Assembly (NCBI GenBank): GCA_900543205.1
Contig: UQQM01000009.1
Location: 1-64,000, forward strand
Reading direction: 5' to 3'
Length of the DNA stretch: 64,000 nt
Source of the DNA: an uncultured Bacteroides sp.
GTDB lineage: Bacteria; Bacteroidota; Bacteroidia; Bacteroidales; UBA932
Shown in pieces: positions 52,337-60,924 of the stretch (position 1 is its first letter; every line of letters starts with the position of its first letter). A model generated the notes under the pieces. It was not told where the DNA came from. It made no database searches and saw only the letters and a list, made by a program, of their open reading frames with translations. The position numbers and the translations under genes were made by a program.

Positions 52337-53278
52337 CTATCTCTTAAGGAATGAAAGTATCGCGCCCTCGATGCGCTTCTCCGCGTCGCCGCTCTCGCAA
52401 GGCACGAACTTCTCGCCGGTTATGTGCTCGTAGAGCTCGATGTACCTGTCGGTGATTCCGGCGACGACCTCGTCGGTCATTTCGGGCACGGTCTGCCCGG
52501 CGAGGCCCTGGAAGCCGTTCGCCATCAGCCATTCGCGCACGAACTCCTTGGAGAGCTGCTTCTGCTTCTCGCCGCGTGCGAGCCTCTCCTCGTAGCCGTC
52601 CGCATAGAAATACCTCGAAGAGTCGGGCGTATGTATCTCGTCCATGAGGAGTATCCTGCCGTCGCGCTTTCCGAACTCGTACTTGGTGTCCACGAGTATC
52701 AGGCCCTTCTGCGCCGCCATCTCGGTGCCGCGCCTGAAGAGTGCGCGGGTGTAGGCTTCAAGCTGTTCGTATTCCCCGCGGCTCACGATGCCCCGGGCGA
52801 TGATCTCCTCTCGGCTGATGTCCTCGTCGTGGCCCTCGGCGGCCTTGGTGGTGGGGGTGATTATGGGTTCGGGGAGCTTCTGGTTCTCCACCAGCCCGTC
52901 GGGAAGCGCCACGCCGCAGAGGCTGCGCTTTCCGTCGCGGTACTCCCTCCAGGCGTGCCCGGAAAGGTAGCCGCGGATCACCATCTCGACCTTGTACGGC
53001 TCGCAGCGCCATCCGGCCGTCGCCATGGGGTCGACTTCGGCAATTTTCCAGTTGGGTACGATGTCGGAGGTGGCGTCCAGGAACTTCGAGGCTATCTGGT
53101 TGAGCACCTGTCCCTTGAAGGGTATGCCCCTGGGCAGCACCACGTCGAATGCGGAAATGCGGTCGGTAGCGACCATGATGAGGTAATCGTTTCCGATGCT
53201 GTAGACATCGCGGACCTTGCCGGTGTATTTCGCCGTCTGGCCCGGAAAATTGAAATCGGTCTTGGTGATGGCTTTCAT
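52337..53278 (-). CDS. purC: phosphoribosylaminoimidazole-succinocarboxamide synthase
   Basis: This 313-residue enzyme joins CAIR and aspartate with ATP to SAICAR. The start region [29 protein letters not shown] is the family signature, followed by [13 protein letters not shown] and [32 protein letters not shown] 53278 fits the family start; a longer frame runs through the intergenic promoter region and into purF and is rejected. It is the first gene of purC-purB and divergent from purF. Confidence 0.94.
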   Translation of the reverse strand: MKAITKTDFNFPGQTAKYTGKVRDVYSIGNDYLIMVATDRISAFDVVLPRGIPFKGQVLNQIASKFLDATSDIVPNWKIAEVDPMATAGWRCEPYKVEMVIRGYLSGHAWREYRDGKRSLCGVALPDGLVENQKLPEPIITPTTKAAEGHDEDISREEIIARGIVSRGEYEQLEAYTRALFRRGTEMAAQKGLILVDTKYEFGKRDGRILLMDEIHTPDSSRYFYADGYEERLARGEKQKQLSKEFVREWLMANGFQGLAGQTVPEMTDEVVAGITDRYIELYEHITGEKFVPCESGDAEKRIEGAILSFLKR

Positions 53279-53304
53279 GATGACTTGAGAAAATAATTCG
53301 TCTG

Positions 53305-53312
53305 CGAAGTTA
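53305..53312 (-). promoter_or_regulatory. -7-like box of purC
   Basis: TAACTTCG reads on the minus strand from 53312 to 53305, 26 bases before the ATG; the TTCG ending also occurs in the promoter at 55583. A CTGCGAA motif overlaps it at 53302 and repeats at 53331 near the purF box. Confidence 0.4.
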
Positions 53313-53344
53313 TATGTTTTTTCCAAGAAGCTGCGAAAAATTAT

Positions 53345-53352
53345 TACTTTTG
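53345..53352 (+). promoter_or_regulatory. -7 box of purF
   Basis: TACTTTTG ends 8 bases before the ATG at 53361. Confidence 0.55.
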
Positions 53353-53360
53353 TCCCCGTT

Positions 53361-54776
53361 ATGAACAGACAGGGCGGAGAAATCCACGAAGAGTGTGGGG
53401 TTTTCGGCATTTTCGGTGTACCGGATGCCGCCAATCTAGTGTATTACGGACTGCATGCCCTCCAGCACCGGGGCCAGGAAGGCTGCGGCATAGTGGCCTG
53501 CGGTGAGGACGGGACGCTCAGGCGCATCAAGGGCCAGGGGCTGGTGACCGAAGTCTTCGACGAGGACAAGCTCGGCTCCCTCCCGGGAAGCATGGCCATC
53601 GGCCATGTCAGGTACTCCACGACCGGAGCCAGCACCATCGAGAACGTGCAGCCCTTCCTCTTCCACCACAACACCGGCGACTTCGCCCTCGCGCACAACG
53701 GCAACCTCGTGAACTCCTCGCAGCTCCGCCGGTATCTCGAGGACAACGGCAGCCTCTTCCAGTCCTCCTCCGACAGCGAGATACTCGCCCACCTCATAAG
53801 AAAGGACACCCAGGACCGCAAGAAGTCCAGAATCATAGCAATCAAGGCGGCCCTGAACATGATAGAGGGCGCCTTCGCCTTCCTGATACTCACCAGGCAC
53901 CGCATCTACGCCTGCCGCGACAAGCACGGCCTGCGTCCGCTCTCGCTCGGAAGAATCGGGGAGAACGGCTATGTGGTGAGCAGCGAGACCTGCGCCTTCG
54001 ACGTGATGGGGGCCGAGTTCATCAGGGACATCGAGCCGGGCGAGATAGTGACCATAGACCGCCAGGGAGTGCGCTCCAGCTTCTACTCCGACTTCCGCCA
54101 CCACTTCATGTGCGCGATGGAATACATCTACTTCTCGCGCCCCGACAGCGACATCGAGGGCTGCAACGTGCACAATTTCCGCAAGCTCAGCGGCAAGCTG
54201 CTGTTCCGCGAGCAGCCGGCTGACGCCGACATAGTTGTGGGCGTGCCGGACTCCAGCCTCAGTGCCGCCATGGGCTATGCCGAAGCGGCCGGTCTCCCCT
54301 ACGAGATGGGCCTGGTCAAGAACAAATACATAGGCCGCACCTTCATCCAGCCGTCACAGGAGATGCGCGAGAAGGGCGTCAAGATGAAAATGTCGGCGGT
54401 GAAGACAGTGGTCGGCGGCAAGCGCGTCGTGCTGATTGACGACTCTCTCGTGCGCGGCACCACCTCGAAACGCATAGTCTCGATGCTCCGCGACGCCGGG
54501 GCGAGCGAGGTCCATCTGCGTCTCGCCAGCCCTCCCATCACGAGGCCATGCTTCTACGGCGTGGACATCTCCACCTACGACGAGCTGATATGCGCCCACA
54601 AGAGCCAGGAAGAGGTCAGGAAGATACTCGGCGCGGACTCGCTCGCTTTCCTTTCGGAGGAAGCCCTGTTCGAGGCCGGCCGCCGCAGCGAACTCTGCCT
54701 CGCCTGCTTCAACGGCCATTATCCCACCTACCTCTACCAGAGCATAGAGGAGGCCAACAAGGACGGAAAATTCTGA
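53361..54776 (+). CDS. purF: amidophosphoribosyltransferase
   Basis: This 471-residue enzyme makes phosphoribosylamine from PRPP and glutamine, the first step of purine synthesis. Cys12 ([10 protein letters not shown]) is the glutaminase nucleophile and would be exposed after removal of an 11-residue propeptide, as in the Bacillus type. [18 protein letters not shown] and NGNL complete the Ntn-hydrolase half. The PRPP loop [13 protein letters not shown] is at 356-368. C-terminal cysteines in SELCLACF could hold an iron-sulfur cluster, again as in Bacillus. It is divergent from purC. Confidence 0.95.
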   Translation: MNRQGGEIHEECGVFGIFGVPDAANLVYYGLHALQHRGQEGCGIVACGEDGTLRRIKGQGLVTEVFDEDKLGSLPGSMAIGHVRYSTTGASTIENVQPFLFHHNTGDFALAHNGNLVNSSQLRRYLEDNGSLFQSSSDSEILAHLIRKDTQDRKKSRIIAIKAALNMIEGAFAFLILTRHRIYACRDKHGLRPLSLGRIGENGYVVSSETCAFDVMGAEFIRDIEPGEIVTIDRQGVRSSFYSDFRHHFMCAMEYIYFSRPDSDIEGCNVHNFRKLSGKLLFREQPADADIVVGVPDSSLSAAMGYAEAAGLPYEMGLVKNKYIGRTFIQPSQEMREKGVKMKMSAVKTVVGGKRVVLIDDSLVRGTTSKRIVSMLRDAGASEVHLRLASPPITRPCFYGVDISTYDELICAHKSQEEVRKILGADSLAFLSEEALFEAGRRSELCLACFNGHYPTYLYQSIEEANKDGKF

Positions 54777-54783
54777 TTGTGCG

Positions 54784-55539
54784 ATGATAAGGGAAGAAAC
54801 CGTATTCGGCCCCATCTTCAGCCGCAGGCTGGGCTCCTCGCTCGGCATAAACCTGCTGCCTCGGGACGGCAAGATATGCAACTTCGACTGCATCTACTGC
54901 GAATGCGGCTGGAACCGCGACGGCCGGGGCGACGTGCGCCTCCCAAGCGCAGCTGAAGTCCGCGAGGCCCTCGAGGCGAAGCTCAGGCAGGCCGTGTCCG
55001 AGGGCACGCACGTGGACTCCATCACCTTCTCCGGAGACGGCGAGCCCACGCTGAACCCCGAATTCCCCCGGATAATCGACGACACGGTCAGGCTGCGCGA
55101 CATCTGGCTCCCGGACGCCAAAGTCTCGGTGCTGAGCAACGCGACCAGGGTGCATGTGCCCGAAATCTTCGAAGCGCTGACCAGGGTGGACAACCCCATC
55201 ATGAAGATAGACGCCCCCAGCGACGAGGCCGTGCGCATAATCAACAGGCCCGCACCGGGATACAGCCTGGAGCGCACCGTGGAGGCGCTGAAACGCTTCA
55301 ACGGCAATTTCGTGCTCCAGACCATGTTCCTGAGGGGCGGCGGCTTCGATTCTTCCGAACCTGCCCAGCTCGCCGCATGGATGGACATGGTCCGCGAACT
55401 CAGGCCCCGGGAAATCATGGTCTACACCATAGCCAGGCCGACTCCCGAAGAGCATCTGGAGAAATTCAGCGAGCAGGAGATGCGCCGGCTCGTGCAGCCG
55501 CTGATCGACGAAGGCTTCAAGCTCAGCATCAGGGGGTAG
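54784..55539 (+). CDS. radical SAM protein
   Basis: This 251-residue enzyme binds a [4Fe-4S] cluster through CxxxCxxC at Cys32, Cys36 and Cys39 (CNFDCIYC). SITFSGDGEPTLNPEF is the SAM-binding GE motif region, and the barrel runs on with MKIDAPSDEAVRIINRP. It belongs to a compact group of Fe-S oxidoreductases annotated only as radical SAM or wyosine-like proteins; the reaction is unknown. It starts seven bases after purF and is probably co-transcribed with it. Confidence 0.85.
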   Translation: MIREETVFGPIFSRRLGSSLGINLLPRDGKICNFDCIYCECGWNRDGRGDVRLPSAAEVREALEAKLRQAVSEGTHVDSITFSGDGEPTLNPEFPRIIDDTVRLRDIWLPDAKVSVLSNATRVHVPEIFEALTRVDNPIMKIDAPSDEAVRIINRPAPGYSLERTVEALKRFNGNFVLQTMFLRGGGFDSSEPAQLAAWMDMVRELRPREIMVYTIARPTPEEHLEKFSEQEMRRLVQPLIDEGFKLSIRG

Positions 55540-55558
55540 GCGCTTTCCTGAGAATAAA

Positions 55559-55590
55559 TTTGCTCCGTTGCCGGCTTCTGACTATCTTCG
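55559..55590 (+). promoter_or_regulatory. promoter of the cobalamin riboswitch transcript
   Basis: TTTG at 55559-55562 and TATCTTCG at 55583-55590 are 20 bases apart, a near match to the consensus (TTCG for TTTG). It lies directly before the riboswitch. Confidence 0.55.
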
Positions 55591-55596
55591 CAGCCG

Positions 55597-55761
55597 GAAT
55601 GCGGTGGGAGGAGGAATCCTCCTGAAAAGGGAATCCGGTCAAAGTCCGGAACTGTGCCCGCAGCTGTAGGCATCGCCACGGCTTCCCGAAGACAGCCATT
55701 GCCCGTATCGGGGCGAGAAGGCCGGGAAGGCATGATGCAAGCCAGAAGACCTGCCGCATTC
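55597..55761 (+). promoter_or_regulatory. cobalamin (B12) riboswitch
   Basis: Stem P1 is GAATGCGG (55597-55604) with CCGCATTC (55754-55761). Conserved parts appear in order: AAAGGGAATCCGGT, GTCCGGAACTGTGCCCGC, GAAGACAGCC, and the B12 box GCCAGAAGACCTGCC near 55741-55755. It lies 48 bases before a TonB-dependent receptor gene, so cobalamin would shut off receptor production, probably by hiding the translation start. Confidence 0.93.
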
Positions 55762-55808
55762 AAGTCAAACCACGGAGCCCGGGGCCAGGCTTCCCAAAAG
55801 ACGTAATT

Positions 55809-57596
55809 ATGCTTACACCCGTATTCATGCTTGCGGCATCCCTTGCCGTAACGCAGGTCGCGGATTCGATCGACGCCGTCACCATAACGGCCGAAAAGGG
55901 CATGGTGGTCTCCATGACCGACACTATCCGCATCTCAGGCGGCGACATCAGCGAAGCGCTGCAGATTCTCCCCTCCCTCTACGTGAACGACTACGGCGGC
56001 CTGTCCGGGCTGCGCAGCGTGAGCATGAGAGGGCTGGGCAGCACCCACACCGCCATCTTCATCGACGGCATCAGGGTGAACAATCTCCAGACCGGGCAGG
56101 CCGACCTCGGAATGACGGACCTTCCGGTATTCGGCAGCACGGTGGTCGACTATGCACAGAACAGTCTGAACTTCAAGACGGAACGTCCCGTCTTCGGCCA
56201 CGGGCCTGTGGGCGGGCGGCTTTCCATGGAAGCGGCATCGTTCGACACCTGGATGCCCGCCGCCAGGCTCGACCTGCGCCTTTCCGACAGAGTCGCCATG
56301 AGCCTATCGGCCTCGGCTGTCCTCACCGAAGGCGATTTCATCTACGGCGACGGACAGCGCCGCGAGAACAACGACCTCAGGCAGCTGCGCGCCGGAATGG
56401 ACCTGTTCGGCTCGATGCAGGGCGGAGAATGGCAGGCGAAACTCTATTGGAACGGGGCCGGAAGGACTTCGCCCGGAGCGGTCGACTGGCCCTCCGTCAG
56501 CACCCAGGACGACAGGAACGTCTTCGTGCAGGGACGCCTGCAGAAACGTTTCTCCAGGCTCTACTCGCTGAACCTCAGCGCCAAGGCAGCAATGGACAGG
56601 CTGGACTACGCCGACGAATGGTCGGAAAGCGACTATGACCAGAAGGAGCTGCAGCTCAACAGTTCGCACAGTTTCGACATATTCAGCTGGTGGCGGCTTT
56701 CGCTCTCCGCGAGCGTGCAGTGGAACCGGCTGAGCTCGTCGCTCTACGAAGGCGGACGCACCAGCGTGATCTCCGCAGCCGCAAGCAGCTTCTCCCTCGG
56801 GCGCTTCAGGGCTGAGCTGGCACTCGAATACGACGGCACTTTCGAGGACGCGAGGACGCCGGTGAACGCCCTGTCCCCCTCCCTCGGACTCAGCTGGACG
56901 CCGACCCGGGCACTCGAACTGCGCGCTTTCGCGCGGCGGGCCTGCCGCGTGCCCACGTTCAACGAACTCTACTATCCCGGCTACGGCAACACCGCCCTGC
57001 GGCCCGAAGACGCCTGGCTTACCGACCTTGGCATACGCTGGAGCCGCAGCCTCGGAACGGAATGGAAGCTTGACGCCAGGCTGGACGGCTTCTATAACTT
57101 ATTGAAAGACAAGATAGTGTCGGCCCCGACCGAAGAGAACCCCTCCGTCTGGCTGCCCTACAACGTAGGCAGGGTCGAAGCCGCAGGGCTCGACGCCTCG
57201 CTCGCCCTGCGCTGGAGCGACGGACCATGGAATGCCGGAATGTCGGCGGCATATTCGCTGCAGGACGCCGAGGACAGGACTCCGGGAGGCTCATCCTACG
57301 GCAGGCAGATAAGCGGTACGCCACAGCATTCGCTCAATCTGGCCGCCGACGTCATGCGGAAAGGCTGGCAACTGTCAGCCATCTGGAGCTACAGGGGCTG
57401 CCGCATGGATTCGACGGGAGAACTGCCCGACTGGAATACCCTTGACCTGCGCATGGGCAGGAAATTCAGCTGCGGGGACGGCGAAGTCAATGTATACCTG
57501 AAGGCCAGGAATCTCGGAGACTGCCGCTACGAGATAGTCCGAGGCTACCCCGCCCCTGGCCGCTCCCTACTATTCGGGGCAGAATTCAAGTTCTAA
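55809..57596 (+). CDS. TonB-dependent receptor, BtuB-like (cobalamin uptake)
   Basis: This 595-residue outer membrane protein has a short signal peptide, a TonB-box-like stretch DAVTITAEK (about 22-30), a plug domain (LRSVSMRGLGSTHTAIFIDGIRVNN, about 69-93) and a barrel ending in SLLFGAEFKF with a terminal Phe. It is about the size of BtuB and much shorter than SusC. The cobalamin riboswitch upstream gives the substrate: a corrinoid. No CarboxypepD or SusD partner is present. Confidence 0.9.
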   Translation: MLTPVFMLAASLAVTQVADSIDAVTITAEKGMVVSMTDTIRISGGDISEALQILPSLYVNDYGGLSGLRSVSMRGLGSTHTAIFIDGIRVNNLQTGQADLGMTDLPVFGSTVVDYAQNSLNFKTERPVFGHGPVGGRLSMEAASFDTWMPAARLDLRLSDRVAMSLSASAVLTEGDFIYGDGQRRENNDLRQLRAGMDLFGSMQGGEWQAKLYWNGAGRTSPGAVDWPSVSTQDDRNVFVQGRLQKRFSRLYSLNLSAKAAMDRLDYADEWSESDYDQKELQLNSSHSFDIFSWWRLSLSASVQWNRLSSSLYEGGRTSVISAAASSFSLGRFRAELALEYDGTFEDARTPVNALSPSLGLSWTPTRALELRAFARRACRVPTFNELYYPGYGNTALRPEDAWLTDLGIRWSRSLGTEWKLDARLDGFYNLLKDKIVSAPTEENPSVWLPYNVGRVEAAGLDASLALRWSDGPWNAGMSAAYSLQDAEDRTPGGSSYGRQISGTPQHSLNLAADVMRKGWQLSAIWSYRGCRMDSTGELPDWNTLDLRMGRKFSCGDGEVNVYLKARNLGDCRYEIVRGYPAPGRSLLFGAEFKF

Positions 57597-57600
57597 AGCC

Positions 57601-58383
57601 ATGCTCAGCCTCCTTTACGTAATCCTTTCCGGAATCGCCCTTCCCCTGGGCGGCATCCAGATGCAGTATCTCTGGCGCAACCAGCTCGGCGACGTGTATT
57701 CGCTCGGCCTCGGGTCGGCGGCCTGCCTCGGCGCAGCCGCCGCCACGATGTCGGGATGGTGCTCGCTGACCGTGGGTTCTTTCATCTGCACGCTGATATG
57801 CACCCTGGTGTGCTTCGCGGTGACCCTGCGTCTGTCGACGCAGAACCTCATCACCTTCGGCATCATCTTCGGGACCTTCATCAGCTCGCTCTGCACCATC
57901 GTGGTGACAAACGCCCCCAACGGCGAGCTGCTCAAGCAGTATTATCTCTGGGGTGCGGCCAATTTCAACCTGGTCGGAGTCACCGCCGGTGACATCGTGT
58001 TCTCCCTGCTGCTGTTCTGCGGAGGGCTGGCGGCGGCGCTGCTGCAACACAGGTCCCTGACCGCACACTTCCGGGGCGAAACCGAACTTTCAAACCTGCG
58101 CAAGGCGGTCAGTCTGCTGATGATAATGTTCCTCGTGACCTCGGTGGTCAGCATCTGCGGCCCGATAGGATTCGTCTCCCTGGGCGTGCCAAACCTTAGC
58201 CGTGCGATATCCAGAAGCAACGACATCCGCAGGCATTACCTGATTTCAAGCGCGATGGGGGTGGGGCTGTTGCTCCTGACCTACCTCGCGGTCAATTACT
58301 CGGGGCTCGGAATCTATCTTCCCGTAAGCGCCACCATGGCAATAATCGCGCTGCCTCTGATGTTTTTCCTGTTCCGGAAATGA
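57601..58383 (+). CDS. FecCD/BtuC-family ABC permease, short at the N-terminus
   Basis: This 260-residue inner-membrane permease aligns with BtuC from the segment LSGIALPLGGIQMQYLWRNQLGDVYSLG onward (BtuC has [26 protein letters not shown]) and continues to the C-terminal membrane segments, including CGPIGFVSLGVPNLSRAI. About 60-70 residues of the usual N-terminus, the first membrane helix and the RLPR loop, are absent. It lies four bases after the receptor and so under the riboswitch. No ATPase or binding protein is adjacent. Confidence 0.82.
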   Translation: MLSLLYVILSGIALPLGGIQMQYLWRNQLGDVYSLGLGSAACLGAAAATMSGWCSLTVGSFICTLICTLVCFAVTLRLSTQNLITFGIIFGTFISSLCTIVVTNAPNGELLKQYYLWGAANFNLVGVTAGDIVFSLLLFCGGLAAALLQHRSLTAHFRGETELSNLRKAVSLLMIMFLVTSVVSICGPIGFVSLGVPNLSRAISRSNDIRRHYLISSAMGVGLLLLTYLAVNYSGLGIYLPVSATMAIIALPLMFFLFRK

Positions 58384-58384
58384 C

Positions 58385-58717
58385 CTACTGCCGGGGCACC
58401 ACGGCGAAGAATTCGAGGTCTCCGGGGCCGTCGCAGACCAGACAGTGACTGTGGCCCTTTGGACAGTAGTGCACATCGCCGGCCCCGAGCACTATCGTGG
58501 CGCCGTCATAAACCGCATGGCCGCTGCCGGAAAGTATCAGTATGGTCTCGGAGCTGTCGTCATGGCTGTGCATGCCTATGGAGGCGCCCGGCTCCAGACG
58601 CGCCTTCATTATCCTGTTGCCCTGCCCGTCGGTGAACATCCTGGCGGCCAGGGACTTGTCTCCTCCCTTGAAATTGGGGAGCAGTTTTTCTTCGATGGAG
58701 TTGAAATCTATTTTCAT
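58385..58717 (-). CDS. small cupin-domain protein
   Basis: This 110-residue single-domain cupin has both metal-binding motifs: GMHSHDDSSETILILSG with His50, His52, Glu57, and PKGHSHCL with a further His near 89-91. These proteins bind a metal and act as sugar-binding, isomerase or dioxygenase modules; no substrate can be named. It is alone, convergent with the permease gene, and divergent from the following lipoprotein with overlapping promoters. Confidence 0.85.
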   Translation of the reverse strand: MKIDFNSIEEKLLPNFKGGDKSLAARMFTDGQGNRIMKARLEPGASIGMHSHDDSSETILILSGSGHAVYDGATIVLGAGDVHYCPKGHSHCLVCDGPGDLEFFAVVPRQ

Positions 58718-58740
58718 CAGGACTGGACTTTTATCTGATG

Positions 58741-58748
58741 CAAATATA
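58741..58748 (-). promoter_or_regulatory. -7 box of the cupin gene
   Basis: TATATTTG reads on the minus strand from 58748 to 58741. It is 11 bases from the divergent +strand box at 58760. Confidence 0.55.
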
Positions 58749-58759
58749 CAAAATCGGAC

Positions 58760-58767
58760 TATCTTTG
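58760..58767 (+). promoter_or_regulatory. -7 box of the lipoprotein-deacylase operon
   Basis: TATCTTTG ends 6 bases before GTG 58774. It lies inside an upstream in-frame ATG reading (58738), which argues for the GTG start. Confidence 0.6.
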
Positions 58768-58773
58768 CAGATT

Positions 58774-59730
58774 GTGAAGTTTACGGCACGCATATTCTGC
58801 TGCCTTGCAGCCCTTGGAGCCGCCGCCTGCAACGACGGGGCGTTCATCGAGGAATTCCTCCCCGAGGCGCCTTCCGTGACGCTCGATGCGCAGGACAGCC
58901 GCTTCACCGTGGAGTTCGAGGCCGGCAACTGGAACATCGACTACGCCAGCGGCAGCGCCGCGATTCTCAGCGGAACCGCCTTCGACGCCGAAGGGAACGA
59001 ACTGGGATCCGCGCGCGGTTTCGAAGGGCTCGGGAAGCTGGTCTACGAAACGGACAGCTATTCTTTCGACATCGTGCGCCGAGCCCCCGACCGCCTGGAA
59101 ATCGTGCTGGTGGAGAATCTCGAAGACGAGGCGGTGAAGATTGAAATCACCGTCGGCAACGAAATCGAAACGGAGAAGATAAGGGCCATGCTGCAGCCCA
59201 CCCCTAAATATGAGATCGACAGGGTGGAGTTCGACTGGCAGAACTTCCAGGTCTACGACGAGCGGCTCATGCTGGTTGACAGTTTCACGGTCGACAACAG
59301 CGGAAGCGGCAGTGCGGCTACGGTATCGGTGACGCCGTTCCGCGATGCTGCCAGGGAGATAGTGTTCACCGACATGTCGGGAAGCAGCGAATATGATTTC
59401 AAGCTGTGGTTCGGGGAGCCTCTGCCGAAAGTCCGGATTCCGGACGTGTCGGACGGAAAGCCCGTGCCGCAAGGGCCGGAAGTCGAATTCGGGAGCGGGC
59501 CGCAGAAGCTCGGATGCGGGCTTGACCCCGGCCACATCGAGACCGTGGAGATCGGGGCCGGTCTGGTCAGGGAGGTCCACGTCTACCTCATCACGGAGGA
59601 ATACCGCGTCCCCTACACCATACATGCTACCAACCCCTTCAACGGAAGGGAGAAGACCAGCTCCGGAACTCTCAGCAGCACCAGGCCGTATGACTGTTTC
59701 GTGATAGCACTCGAGAAGACCGGGCAATGA
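58774..59730 (+). CDS. lipoprotein of unknown function
   Basis: Starting at GTG 58774, the 318-residue product has a lipoprotein signal (RIFCCLAALGAAAC, Cys19). The body is beta-rich and acidic: SRFTVEFEAGNWNIDYASGSAAIL resembles part of a BACON-like domain, and a second beta region follows (KYEIDRVEFDWQNFQVYDERLMLVDSFTV). No enzyme motif is seen. The GTG start is chosen over ATG 58738 because the -7 box falls between them. It overlaps the PagL-like gene by four bases (ATGA). Confidence 0.72.
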   Translation: MKFTARIFCCLAALGAAACNDGAFIEEFLPEAPSVTLDAQDSRFTVEFEAGNWNIDYASGSAAILSGTAFDAEGNELGSARGFEGLGKLVYETDSYSFDIVRRAPDRLEIVLVENLEDEAVKIEITVGNEIETEKIRAMLQPTPKYEIDRVEFDWQNFQVYDERLMLVDSFTVDNSGSGSAATVSVTPFRDAAREIVFTDMSGSSEYDFKLWFGEPLPKVRIPDVSDGKPVPQGPEVEFGSGPQKLGCGLDPGHIETVEIGAGLVREVHVYLITEEYRVPYTIHATNPFNGREKTSSGTLSSTRPYDCFVIALEKTGQ

Positions 59731-60914
59731 GAAAGAGAGTGATCGCAACCCTGGCGGCCCTGACGTGCTGCCTGTATGCTTCCGCCTCCCATCGGCCGGA
59801 CAGCACGGGCACCGTGCCGAAGCCCGTACATTACGTCGGAGCCGACATCGGAGCCGCATACATACTTCCCTCCAACGCCTTCTTCCGGGGAGCCAACGCC
59901 ACCGGCGCCCCGATGACGTACGACTTCTCCGCCCATCTGAAATACGGATTCCGCTTCAGTCCAGAAAGCCGTCTCGGCAGGGACTATCCCTATGCCATAC
60001 AGGGCATAGGCGTGGCATACGACAGTTTCGCGAATCCGGCAGAGATAGGACGCCCCGTCTCGGTCTACGTGTTCCAGACATCGCGCATCGCGGCTCTGGG
60101 TGACAGGCTCTCGTTCGACTACGAGTGGAACTTCGGAGCTTCGTTCGGCTGGAAGAAACACGATTACGACACCAACCCCAACAACGTGGTCGTCGGCTCC
60201 CGGGCCAACGCCTATATAAACCTCACCCTGCTGCTTAACTGGCGCATCGCAGACTCATGGAACCTGCGCGCCGGAGCGGGATTCTCGCATTTCTCCAACG
60301 GCAACACCTCCATCCCCAATGCCGGGGTGAACACGACCGGAGTGCGCCTTGGGCTCTCCCGCAGTTTCGGAGAAGAGCGACGCACGGCCCCGCAGGCGGG
60401 CGGAAGCGGAACGTTCCAACGCGGAATAAGCTACGACATCATACTCTACGGGACGCTGAAGAAGAAAGGCTTCAAGATAGGGGAAGACAAATACGTCGCG
60501 CCGGGAAGGTTCGGAGTCGCGGGCCTGAGCTTCAACCCCCTGTACAGTTTCAGCCGCAGCTTCAAGGCCGGGCTGTCGCTGGACGCCTGCTTCGACGAGA
60601 GCGCCAACATCCGGGACCATATAGCCAACGACCGCGTGGACCCCGACATATATCTGAAATTCCACCGCCCTCCTTTCCGCGAGCAGTTCTCGCTCGGCCT
60701 CTCGGTGAGGGCCGAAGTCGCGATGCCGATTTTCTCGGTCAACCTCGGAATCGGCAGGAACTTCATCTGCAAGGGAGCCGACACCGACGGCTTCTACCAG
60801 ACCTTCGTGCTCAAGACCATGCTCGGAAGGAAGCTTTTCCTGCATGTGGGCTACCGTCTTTACGAATTCCGCCAGCCGGACCATCTGATGCTGGGAATAG
60901 GCGTCCGCCTGTAG
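59727..60914 (+). CDS. PagL-like lipid A 3-O-deacylase (acyloxyacyl hydrolase family)
   Basis: This 395-residue outer membrane protein has a signal peptide and beta-barrel strands. The active-site motif of PagL is present: FSHFSNGNTSIPNAGVN with His188, Ser190 and Asn191. PagL removes an acyl chain from lipid A. The protein is about twice the usual PagL size; the extra strands after 215 may form a larger barrel. It overlaps the preceding lipoprotein, hinting at a shared envelope role. The substrate is inferred from the motif. Confidence 0.78.
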   Translation: MRKRVIATLAALTCCLYASASHRPDSTGTVPKPVHYVGADIGAAYILPSNAFFRGANATGAPMTYDFSAHLKYGFRFSPESRLGRDYPYAIQGIGVAYDSFANPAEIGRPVSVYVFQTSRIAALGDRLSFDYEWNFGASFGWKKHDYDTNPNNVVVGSRANAYINLTLLLNWRIADSWNLRAGAGFSHFSNGNTSIPNAGVNTTGVRLGLSRSFGEERRTAPQAGGSGTFQRGISYDIILYGTLKKKGFKIGEDKYVAPGRFGVAGLSFNPLYSFSRSFKAGLSLDACFDESANIRDHIANDRVDPDIYLKFHRPPFREQFSLGLSVRAEVAMPIFSVNLGIGRNFICKGADTDGFYQTFVLKTMLGRKLFLHVGYRLYEFRQPDHLMLGIGVRL

Positions 60915-60924
60915 ACTGTCCGCC

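Noticed and set aside
53302-53337. CTGCGAA repeated near the purC and purF boxes, considered as a purine operator
   Set aside because: Only seven bases, 29 apart, and not seen before purA or xpt; too weak to call.
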